A DNA stretch of 38,772 bases, from positions 1 through 38,772 of the forward strand of contig CALALB010000051.1 of assembly GCA_937923175.1 (NCBI GenBank), written 5' to 3'. Below the pieces are notes generated by a model. It saw only the letters and a program-made list of their open reading frames with translations, did no database searches and was not told where the DNA came from. Positions 31,953-38,772 of the stretch are shown piece after piece. The position numbers and the translations under genes are program-made. This stretch comes from an uncultured Chromatiaceae bacterium (lineage in GTDB: Bacteria; Pseudomonadota; Gammaproteobacteria; Chromatiales; Chromatiaceae). Every line of letters starts with the position of its first letter. Position 1 is the stretch's first letter.

Positions 31953-33158
31953 CTAACCGCGCTCCAAGGGACCCAGGCCGCGCTCGAGATCCGCCTGGAT
32001 ATCTTTGAGATCCTCCAGCCCAACCGCGAGGCGGATGAGCCCCTCGCTGATGCCGGCCTCGGCGCGCTGCTCGGGGGTCAAACGCGCATGGGTCGTGGTT
32101 GCCGGATGGGTGATGGTGGTCTTGACATCGCCGAGGTTTGCGGTAATCGACAGCATCTGGGTCGAGTCAATCACCCGCCAGGCCGAGGTGCGCCCGCCTA
32201 CCACCTCGAATGAGACGATCGCCCCACCTGTCCGCTGCTGGGTCCCGACCAGATCATGCTGGGGATGGGCGGATAGACCAGGATAATAGACGCGTCTGAT
32301 CCCCGGCTGGTGACTCAACCATTGGGCAAGCGATTGAGCGGTTTGCGACTGGGCAAGCATGCGCAGCTCCAAGGTCTCTAGACCCTTCAGCAAGACCCAG
32401 GCGTTGAACGGGCTAAGGCTGGGACCGGCTGTGCGCAGCACCCCATAGACCTCCTCGCCGACAAGCCTGCGATCGCCGATCACCGCCCCGCCGAGACAGC
32501 GGCCTTGGCCGTCGAGATATTTGGTCGCCGAATGGATCACAATGTCTGCGCCAAATTCAAGCGGGCGCTGGAGGGCGGGTGTGCAAAGGCAGTTGTCCAC
32601 GACCAGCAAGGCCCCAAAGCGATGGGCGATCTCAGCCAGCGCCTGCAGATCCACCATCTCGGTCAAGGGATTGGAAGGGGTTTCGCAAAAGAGCAGACGG
32701 ATCGAGCGCCCCTGATCCTCGGCAAGCGCTGAGTCCCAGGCTGCAAGATCGCTCAAGGGGACATAGCGGGTCTCGATCCCAAAGCGCCTGAGATATTTAT
32801 CGAATAAAACCGTCGTCGTCCCGAAGAGGCTGCGTGCGGCCAGGATGCGGTCGCCGGATTTGAGCAATCCCAGACAGACCGCAAGGATCGCCGCCATCCC
32901 CGAGGCGGTCGCCACACAGCACTCCCCGCCCTCGAGCGCCGCCAGGCGTTCCTCAAAGGCGCGTACCGTGGGGTTGGTGAAACGCGAATAGATATTGCCA
33001 GGCTCCTCCCCCGCAAAGCGCGCCGCCGCCTCGGCCGCAGTGCGAAAGACAAAGCTTGAGGTGAGAAAAAGCGGTTCGCTATGCTCGCCTTCTGGGGTGC
33101 GGCGATGGCCCGCACGGATGGCGCGGGTGGCAAAACCGTACTCCAGGGGCGCGGGCAT
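31953..33158 (-). CDS. metZ: O-succinylhomoserine sulfhydrylase
   Basis: A PLP enzyme that makes homocysteine from O-succinylhomoserine and sulfide, in direct sulfhydrylation for methionine synthesis. The start is ATG 33158 (401 residues, the family norm); the longer frame would overlap purF. The PLP lysine is in HSATKYLDGQGRCLGG, with ATASGMAAILAVCLGLL, CETPSNPLTEMVDL and VVDNCLCTPALQRP as the other cofactor contacts. SITANLGDVKTTITHPATTTHARL is typical of the Cys/Met-metabolism family. It directly follows purF (19 bases), as in many gammaproteobacteria, which supports MetZ over MetB or MetY. No clear ribosome site is seen, so it may be coupled to purF. Confidence 0.92.
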   Translation of the reverse strand: MPAPLEYGFATRAIRAGHRRTPEGEHSEPLFLTSSFVFRTAAEAAARFAGEEPGNIYSRFTNPTVRAFEERLAALEGGECCVATASGMAAILAVCLGLLKSGDRILAARSLFGTTTVLFDKYLRRFGIETRYVPLSDLAAWDSALAEDQGRSIRLLFCETPSNPLTEMVDLQALAEIAHRFGALLVVDNCLCTPALQRPLEFGADIVIHSATKYLDGQGRCLGGAVIGDRRLVGEEVYGVLRTAGPSLSPFNAWVLLKGLETLELRMLAQSQTAQSLAQWLSHQPGIRRVYYPGLSAHPQHDLVGTQQRTGGAIVSFEVVGGRTSAWRVIDSTQMLSITANLGDVKTTITHPATTTHARLTPEQRAEAGISEGLIRLAVGLEDLKDIQADLERGLGPLERG

Positions 33159-33177
33159 CCCGCCCGCATCTGGGGGT

Positions 33178-34692
33178 TCAATAGGAGTTATAGAGGTCAA
33201 GGGTGTCCTCGCTATTGAGCGGTTGATGCGCCCGAACCCGATCATTGCGCCTGGCCTCGAGCGCCTGGAGATATTCGGGTGTCACATCCCCGGTGACATA
33301 GTCGCCGTCAAACACCGAGGTATCGAAGCGATCGACCTGGGACTTGCCCCTTTTTTGGGTCGCCTCGATCAGATCAGGGAGGTCCTGATAGATCAGGCCG
33401 TCGGCCCCCAGCGCCTGTCTGATCTCTTCCTCCGTTCGGTTATAGGCGATCAATTCACTCGCTGCCGGCATATCGATCCCATAGACATTGGGAAAGCGGA
33501 CAGGGGGAGAGGCAGAGGCGAAATAGACGCGGTGGGCGCCGGCATCGCGTGCCATCTGGATGATCTGCTGGGAGGTTGTCCCGCGCACGATCGAATCATC
33601 GACGAGCAAGACATTCTTTTTGCGAAACTCGAGGTCGATGGGATTGAGTTTTTGCCGCACCGAGCGCTTGCGCACCTTCTGCCCGGGCATGATGAAGGTG
33701 CGCCCGATATAGCGGTTTTTGATAAAGCCCTCGGCATAGGGCACCCCCAGCTCATTGGCCAGCTGCAAGGCCGCGGTGCGGCTGGTATCCGGGATGGGGA
33801 TCACCACATCGATGTCATGATCGGACCATTCGCGCTTGATTTTGGCCGCGAGCTTCTTGCCCATCCGCGAGCGCGCTTTATGCACCGAGATGTTATCGAT
33901 GATCGAGTCTGGGCGGGCAAAATAGACGAACTCAAAGAGACAGGGCGCAAGCATCGTCCGCTCGGCGCACTGTTGGGTATAGAGCTGACCATCGACCCTA
34001 ATCAGCACTGTCTCCCCGGGCGCCACATCGGCGATGGGTCTAAATCCCAAGGGCTCGAGGGCCACGCTTTCCGAGGCGACCATGTATTCAATCCCTTCAG
34101 GCGTCTCGCGCTTACCATAGATCAGGGGCCGGATGCCATAGGGGTCGCGGAAGGCAAAGATCCCGAAACCTGGGATCATGGCCACTGCGGCATAGCCGCC
34201 GCGACAGCGCCGATGGACCCCAGAGACGGCCCGAAAGATATCCTGCTCATCGATCGGGACCCGACCCTGGATCTGTAGCTCATGGGCCAGGATATTGAGC
34301 AGGACCTCTGAGTCCGAGTCGGTATTGAGATGACGCAGATCCTCATGGATGAGGTCGTGTTTGAGCGCCTCGGCATTGATAAGATTGCCGTTGTGAGCGA
34401 GCACGATCCCATATGGGGAGTTCACATAAAAAGGCTGGGCCTCGGCAAGGCTGGAGGTGCCGGCGGTCGGATAGCGCACATGGCCTACCCCCATGGTGCC
34501 GCGCAGGCGGATCATGTGATGCGCCTGAAAGACATCGCGTGCCAGCCCCGCATCCTTACGCAAATGGAGACGATTGCCCTCGCAAGTGACGATCCCAGCA
34601 GCATCCTGGCCACGATGTTGCAGCAGCAATAGAGCATCATAGAGGGTCTGATTGACTGGGCTAGTGCCGACGATTCCGACGATACCACACAT
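33178..34692 (-). CDS. purF: Amidophosphoribosyltransferase
   Basis: First committed step of purine synthesis: PRPP plus glutamine to 5-phosphoribosylamine. The start is ATG 34692, because MCGIVGIVG puts the catalytic Cys at position 2, to be exposed after removal of Met. The protein has 504 residues. The glutaminase domain shows [27 protein letters not shown] and AHNGNLINA. The phosphoribosyltransferase domain has [16 protein letters not shown] and the PRPP loop [21 protein letters not shown]. The C-terminal part ([18 protein letters not shown]) is complete. cvpA, its common upstream partner, is absent: lptF lies there instead, 134 bases away. Confidence 0.96.
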   Translation of the reverse strand: MCGIVGIVGTSPVNQTLYDALLLLQHRGQDAAGIVTCEGNRLHLRKDAGLARDVFQAHHMIRLRGTMGVGHVRYPTAGTSSLAEAQPFYVNSPYGIVLAHNGNLINAEALKHDLIHEDLRHLNTDSDSEVLLNILAHELQIQGRVPIDEQDIFRAVSGVHRRCRGGYAAVAMIPGFGIFAFRDPYGIRPLIYGKRETPEGIEYMVASESVALEPLGFRPIADVAPGETVLIRVDGQLYTQQCAERTMLAPCLFEFVYFARPDSIIDNISVHKARSRMGKKLAAKIKREWSDHDIDVVIPIPDTSRTAALQLANELGVPYAEGFIKNRYIGRTFIMPGQKVRKRSVRQKLNPIDLEFRKKNVLLVDDSIVRGTTSQQIIQMARDAGAHRVYFASASPPVRFPNVYGIDMPAASELIAYNRTEEEIRQALGADGLIYQDLPDLIEATQKRGKSQVDRFDTSVFDGDYVTGDVTPEYLQALEARRNDRVRAHQPLNSEDTLDLYNSY

Positions 34693-34749
34693 AAGTACAG
34701 GCCCTCGACCGCACCTAAGAGCAGCAGGGGGTGATGGTGAGCGGCCACT

Positions 34750-34776
34750 CAGACTAACCGAACCCAAACCAGACTA
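34750..34776. promoter_or_regulatory. Direct repeat upstream of purF
   Basis: CAGACTA occurs at 34750-34756 and again at 34770-34776, 20 bases apart, about two helical turns. This is 58-84 bases before the purF start codon, between it and lptF. It does not match the E. coli PurR operator. A regulator site is possible but unsupported otherwise. Confidence 0.22.
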
Positions 34777-34826
34777 GCAACTTCAAACAGCCGGGCGGCT
34801 AGGAGAGGCGCAGATCCAATGCCAGA

Positions 34827-35966
34827 TCAAGGTGGTATCGATTGGGATATGGGCAGCCGATCCCTTCTCAACAGCCGACCCAGCAGGGCCCTAAACCAGA
34901 CCTGCTCCGGCAGGAGGAGCAGATGCACAAAGAGCAGAATGGCCGGCTGATACCAGAGGCTAGTCAGCCAGAGTGGCGTTGCCCCGGTTGCCAGCCAATG
35001 TTCGGCAAGACGCTGGAGATTGAAAAAGCCGAAATAGGCCAGCAGACCGATCAAGACCCGCCCTGGGGCTTTCTGCCTGGGATTCGGATCGATCAGAGGG
35101 ATTGCCACCAGCACCAAACTGAGGATCGAGAGCGGTTCGGCCAGGCGATGCTCGAGCTCAACCCGGTCGGCCAGGTCATTCGAGTCCAGGAGCTGCCTGG
35201 TGGGGATGGTGGCGCGTTTACTGGAGGCAAGAGTTTCGCGTCCTGAGCTGGGGATTCTGAGTTCATAATGCTCAAAGGTCGCGATCAGATAATCGCCGGT
35301 TCCCGCCTGACCATCAAAACGCCAACCCTGGTTCAAGGTCACCAGATGATCGCCGGTCGCCTCGTCCAAGCGATGACTCCCGCTGCCGCTGATCACCAAC
35401 CGCGAGCGTTCAGCGTCCCGATCGAGGACAAAGATCCTCTCCAGTCCGCGCTCGCGGTCGATCGCGCCGATATAGACCACCCGGTCACCCCCTGATCCGA
35501 TATAAAAACGGCCTGCCTGCAGACCGGCAATCTGCGCCGCCTGACCCTTGGATTGCAGGCGGATCTCCTGGATCGCAGCAGCCGCCTGGGGTTTCAGAAC
35601 CAGGGCCGCCCAGCTGGTGATGAGGGCCGCGGGTATGCCCAAGAGCACTAGAGTGCGATAAAGACGCGGTGGCCCGATCCCGCAGGCGCGCATCGCGATG
35701 AGCTCGCTGTCGCGTCCCAACCGCACCAGGCCAATCAAGACAGCCAGAAAGAAGGCAGGGGGCAAAAGGCTCGACAGATCGCGTTGGATCTGCAAGCCCA
35801 AAAAGCGAAAGGCAAGCTGCATCCCCAAGGCGCCGAGATTCACCTCCTCCAGCGTCCGCAACAGCAACAGGCTCGCGAGGATCGCTGTTAGAACCAGCAG
35901 GAGGGCGGCAAAGAGCTTGAGTATCGCGGCGATGAGATAGCGATCGATCAGGCCCAGACCCATCAT
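34827..35966 (-). CDS. lptF: LPS export permease LptF
   Basis: Inner-membrane permease subunit of the LptB2FG transporter that extracts lipopolysaccharide. 379 residues with three N-terminal membrane helices (LIAAILKLFAALLLVLTAILASLLLL; FLAVLIGLVRL; ALITSWAALVL), a periplasmic beta-jellyroll (about 130-270) and three C-terminal helices (LSILSLVLVAIPLI; VLIGLLAYFGFF; QPAILLFVHLLLL). SELIAMRACGIGPPRLYR is the coupling segment to LptB. LptF fits better than LptG by overall sequence, though the two are similar. The usual lptG neighbour is missing: purF follows. The first ATG overlaps the pepN stop codon as ATGA, so the two are translationally coupled. Confidence 0.86.
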   Translation of the reverse strand: MMGLGLIDRYLIAAILKLFAALLLVLTAILASLLLLRTLEEVNLGALGMQLAFRFLGLQIQRDLSSLLPPAFFLAVLIGLVRLGRDSELIAMRACGIGPPRLYRTLVLLGIPAALITSWAALVLKPQAAAAIQEIRLQSKGQAAQIAGLQAGRFYIGSGGDRVVYIGAIDRERGLERIFVLDRDAERSRLVISGSGSHRLDEATGDHLVTLNQGWRFDGQAGTGDYLIATFEHYELRIPSSGRETLASSKRATIPTRQLLDSNDLADRVELEHRLAEPLSILSLVLVAIPLIDPNPRQKAPGRVLIGLLAYFGFFNLQRLAEHWLATGATPLWLTSLWYQPAILLFVHLLLLPEQVWFRALLGRLLRRDRLPISQSIPP

Positions 35967-38596
35967 GCCAACGCCCGAGAGACCAACTCAAAGACATCGG
36001 GCGAATGGGCCCCTTGCTTTGAGATCCGCACAAGCTCGGCGCGCATCAGGGCCTGGCGACTAGGCTCGAAACGCCGCCAGCGCGTCAAGGGCCTCAGCAA
36101 ACGCGCCGCAAGCTGCGGGTTGAGTGGCTCAAGCCGCAGGACTTGCTCGGCCAGCAGGCGATAGCCTGCGCCATCCAAGCGATGGAAACAGATCTGATTA
36201 GAGGTGCTGAAGGTCCCGATGAGGCTGCGCACGCGGTTTGGATTGGTTGGGTCATAGGCCGGATGTTCAAGCAGGCACTCAATAAGCGCTGAGGTTTCAG
36301 GATGGGGGGCCGCAGCCTGGACGGCAAACCATTGATCGATGACCAGGGGCTCATGCGACCAGCGCCGATAAAACTCAACCAGGGCCTCTTCTGCCATCTC
36401 GCCCCCGTGCTCAACCAACAGGCGCAAAGCGGCCAGGACATCGGTCATCGTGGACCCTTGGGCAAACTGTAGCCGGCAGAGCGCAAGACCCTCGGGGTCG
36501 CCGGCGCGGATGAGATAGCCCAGGGCCAGGTTTTTTAGCCGCCGTCTGCCGACGGACTCGGGGGTAAAAACATAGGGCCCGGTTTCATTATTGGCCTGAT
36601 AGATAGCGATCCAATCCGCCCGCAGTTGCTGCCCAAACAGGCTGATCAATGCCTGACGGGCGTGATGGATACCCTCGACATCGATGATTGCCATCTGCTC
36701 ACCCAGCTCCTCCTCAGAGGGGGGGGTTAAGACCTCGGCGATGAGCGCAGGATCGGTCTTGGAATGCAAGGTCTTGCGCCAGGCCTCGATGAATCCAGGG
36801 TGGATGGGGGCGGTCGGGTCTGCCACCAGGCGCAGCAAGAGGTCTTGCATCAGGCGCTGCGCTGCCTGCCAGCGGTTAAAACCATCCGGGTCATGCGCCA
36901 TTAAAAACAGGCGGTCGGAGTCGTTCAAATCGTCCTTAAGCCTGACCGGTGCGGAGAATCCGCGCAGGAGCGAAGGGATGGGCCTTTCGCTCAGACCCAC
37001 AAAGACAAAGCGCTGCTCGGTTTGGGTGAGCTCCAAGACCCGAGTGCCTGGCGCAGGCGGCTCGGGTTCTCCGGCCAGCCAGACCGGAAGCTCCCGCCCA
37101 TCCGACCCCAATAGCCCGAGCGCCAAGGGGATATGCAGGGGCCGTTTAACCAGCTGGCCAGGGGTTGGGGGGGTGAATTGGCACACATGGAGGGTATAGG
37201 TCTGACCCTCTGGGTCATATTCGCCCCAGATGGTCAGCTCAGGTGTCCCTGCCTGTTCATACCAGAGCCGAAATTGGCCGAGATCCTTGCCGCTTGCCTC
37301 CTCTAAACAGCGGATGAAATCCTCGATGGTGACAGCCTGACCATCGTGTCGCGCAAAATAGAGATCCATGCCCTGCCTAAATGAATCGGGCCCAAGCAGG
37401 GTCGCCTGCATCCGCACCAGCTCAGCGCCCTTTTCATAGACAGTGGCAGTATAAAAATTATTGATCTCGAGATAAGACTCGGGTTGCACCGGATGGGCCA
37501 AGGGCCCACTATCCTCGGGGAACTGCTGGGCGCGTAAAAAACGCACATCGCGGATACGCTGTACCGCCGGCGAGTTGAGACCGGCGGCAAATTCCTGCTC
37601 ACGATAGACGGTCAATCCCTCCTTAAGACTCAATTGAAACCAATCGCGACAGGTAATGCGATTACCGGTCCAGTTATGAAAATATTCATGGGCAACGATG
37701 CTTGCGATATGGGCAAAATCCTCATCGGTCGCGGTCTCAGGCTGGGCCAGCACATAGCGATCATTGAATAGATTCAACCCCTTGTTCTCCATCGCGCCCA
37801 TATTGAAATGGCTGACCGCAACGATCATGAAGATATCCAGATCATATTCGCGTCCAAATCGCTCCTCATCCCAGCGCATCGCCTGCTTGAGTGAGTTGAG
37901 CGCATGGGCGCAGCGATCACTGTTATTCGGCTCGACATAGATCTGCAGCCGAATCTCCCGCCCCGAGGCGGTGATAAAACGGTCTTCAACCACCTCGAGA
38001 TCACCGGCTACCAGGGCGAATAGATAACAGGGCTTAGGAAAGGGATCCTCCCAGGTGACCCGATGCCTGCCATCCGGAAGCTCGGCGCGATCGACCGGAT
38101 TGCCGTTCGACAGAAGCACTGGAAAGCGTCGGCGGTCGGCGATCAAGGTGGTGCGATAGCGCGCCAGCACATCTGGGCGATCGAGAAAAAAGGTAATGCG
38201 CCTGAACCCCTCGGCCTCGCATTGGGTGCAGAGCATATCCTTGGATTGATACAGGCCCTCAAGCGCGGTATTGGCTGCTGGATAAATCGCGACCCTACTC
38301 CATAGACAAAATCGATCGGGGACCTCCCTGAGGGTGAGGCCGCCTGCCTCGAGGCGATAATCGGTTGGTGCCAGCGGTCGGCCATCGAGGGCCAGTTCCA
38401 ATAACTCAAGCCCCTCGCCATCCAGGTGCAGGCTGCCATCGCCGCCCCCTGCTGCTGGATTGCGGCGGATCTGCAGATGCGCCTCTACCTCGGTGCGCTC
38501 CGGAGCAAGGACAAGGCAGAGATCGACCGTATCGATCAAAAACTCAGGTGGGCGGTAGTCCTTCAGATGGATCGGCTGACGGGTCTCTTCAGGCAT
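35963..38596 (-). CDS. pepN: Aminopeptidase N (M1 family)
   Basis: A zinc metallo-aminopeptidase of broad specificity, cytoplasmic in gammaproteobacteria. The start is ATG 38596 (877 residues; E. coli PepN has 870): MPEETRQPIHLKDYRPPEF aligns with the family N-terminus, while the 24 upstream in-frame residues do not. GAMENKGLNLFN is the exopeptidase motif and VAHEYFHNWTGNRITCRDWF with KEGLTVYREQEF gives HExxH plus the third ligand Glu. The catalytic Tyr region ATVYEKGAELVRM is present. The C-terminal helical domain (RLKNLALGYLIRAGD; NRVRSLIGTFSTSNQ) is complete. GAGAG lies 6-7 bases before the ATG. It heads a minus-strand run into lptF. Confidence 0.95.
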   Translation of the reverse strand: MPEETRQPIHLKDYRPPEFLIDTVDLCLVLAPERTEVEAHLQIRRNPAAGGGDGSLHLDGEGLELLELALDGRPLAPTDYRLEAGGLTLREVPDRFCLWSRVAIYPAANTALEGLYQSKDMLCTQCEAEGFRRITFFLDRPDVLARYRTTLIADRRRFPVLLSNGNPVDRAELPDGRHRVTWEDPFPKPCYLFALVAGDLEVVEDRFITASGREIRLQIYVEPNNSDRCAHALNSLKQAMRWDEERFGREYDLDIFMIVAVSHFNMGAMENKGLNLFNDRYVLAQPETATDEDFAHIASIVAHEYFHNWTGNRITCRDWFQLSLKEGLTVYREQEFAAGLNSPAVQRIRDVRFLRAQQFPEDSGPLAHPVQPESYLEINNFYTATVYEKGAELVRMQATLLGPDSFRQGMDLYFARHDGQAVTIEDFIRCLEEASGKDLGQFRLWYEQAGTPELTIWGEYDPEGQTYTLHVCQFTPPTPGQLVKRPLHIPLALGLLGSDGRELPVWLAGEPEPPAPGTRVLELTQTEQRFVFVGLSERPIPSLLRGFSAPVRLKDDLNDSDRLFLMAHDPDGFNRWQAAQRLMQDLLLRLVADPTAPIHPGFIEAWRKTLHSKTDPALIAEVLTPPSEEELGEQMAIIDVEGIHHARQALISLFGQQLRADWIAIYQANNETGPYVFTPESVGRRRLKNLALGYLIRAGDPEGLALCRLQFAQGSTMTDVLAALRLLVEHGGEMAEEALVEFYRRWSHEPLVIDQWFAVQAAAPHPETSALIECLLEHPAYDPTNPNRVRSLIGTFSTSNQICFHRLDGAGYRLLAEQVLRLEPLNPQLAARLLRPLTRWRRFEPSRQALMRAELVRISKQGAHSPDVFELVSRALA

Positions 38597-38772
38597 AACT
38601 GCTCTCAAGAAAGTACGCATCAGTGTGCACAGTTCTTTTCCTGCCCAGACGGGTTTGGTTTCCCGCATGCGTCTCTGACAGGTATCACCTTCCCGACTGC
38701 GGCAGAGACCCTCCCTAGCGCCGCCTTGACAGGCGATTGCTGGCTTTTGGCTACCGAGAAACCGCCCTGCGC
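38597..38772. other. Region upstream of pepN
   Basis: 176 bases at the window edge with no gene that I can support. It should contain the pepN promoter on the minus strand, but no clear -35/-10 pair stands out. Confidence 0.35.

Noticed and set aside
32995..34278. 427-codon open frame on the plus strand
   Set aside because: It lies antisense to purF and metZ, whose motifs are complete. Its translation has no family pattern; long antisense frames are expected from the codon bias of GC-rich genes.

Overview
The window looks like chromosome of a purple sulfur gammaproteobacterium (Chromatiaceae). The DNA is GC-rich and densely coded. Three markers point there: a small secreted Trp/Gly/Tyr/Pro-rich protein of the sulfur-globule-envelope type (27327-27632); a peroxiredoxin-glutaredoxin chimera next to a glutathione-reductase-family enzyme with an NADH-type pocket, matching the glutathione amide pair known from Marichromatium gracile; and gammaproteobacterial housekeeping linkages (purF-metZ, tamA-tamB, efp with epmA and epmB). 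The species cannot be fixed from the sequence alone. I see no rRNA, tRNA, CRISPR array, prophage or insertion sequence.

Layout. 1-279 is non-coding but rich in hairpins, with a promoter candidate for an M48 metalloprotease. A PilZ protein follows, then a minus-strand set efp > epmA > PAP2 phosphatase, with epmB divergent from efp: a complete EF-P substrate, ligase and aminomutase set. 5565-9479 (+) holds a FimX-like degenerate GGDEF/EAL protein and an ExeA-type ATPase fused to an OmpA-like peptidoglycan-binding domain. These run tail to tail into an orphan ParA ATPase and a membrane coiled-coil partner (9487-10657, -). Upstream on the same minus strand lie a periplasmic DUF4412-like protein, a small exported protein and an RND efflux pair (adaptor plus an unusual permease).

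17338-27180 (-) is a tightly packed envelope block: glk > tamA > tamB > Lpx acyltransferase > TPR protein > serine hydrolase, with start/stop overlaps at several joints. 27276-30252 holds the sulfur globule gene with its terminator, a 413-base divergent intergenic region, and garA-garB (+). An RpfE-like (COG4255) gene follows; the intergenic regions on both of its sides carry inverted pairs of a dispersed repeat. The last part (-) is pepN > lptF > purF > metZ.

Functional themes are outer-membrane assembly and LPS (TamA/TamB, LpxL/M-type acyltransferase, LptF), thiol-based peroxide defence and sulfur storage, and c-di-GMP/cell-surface machinery (PilZ, FimX-like, ExeA-OmpA, ParA). The least described parts are the 5.5-10.7 kb region (FimX-like, ExeA-OmpA fusion, ParA, coiled-coil membrane protein) and the RND permease with a calcium-loop-like insertion and a long C-terminal extension.
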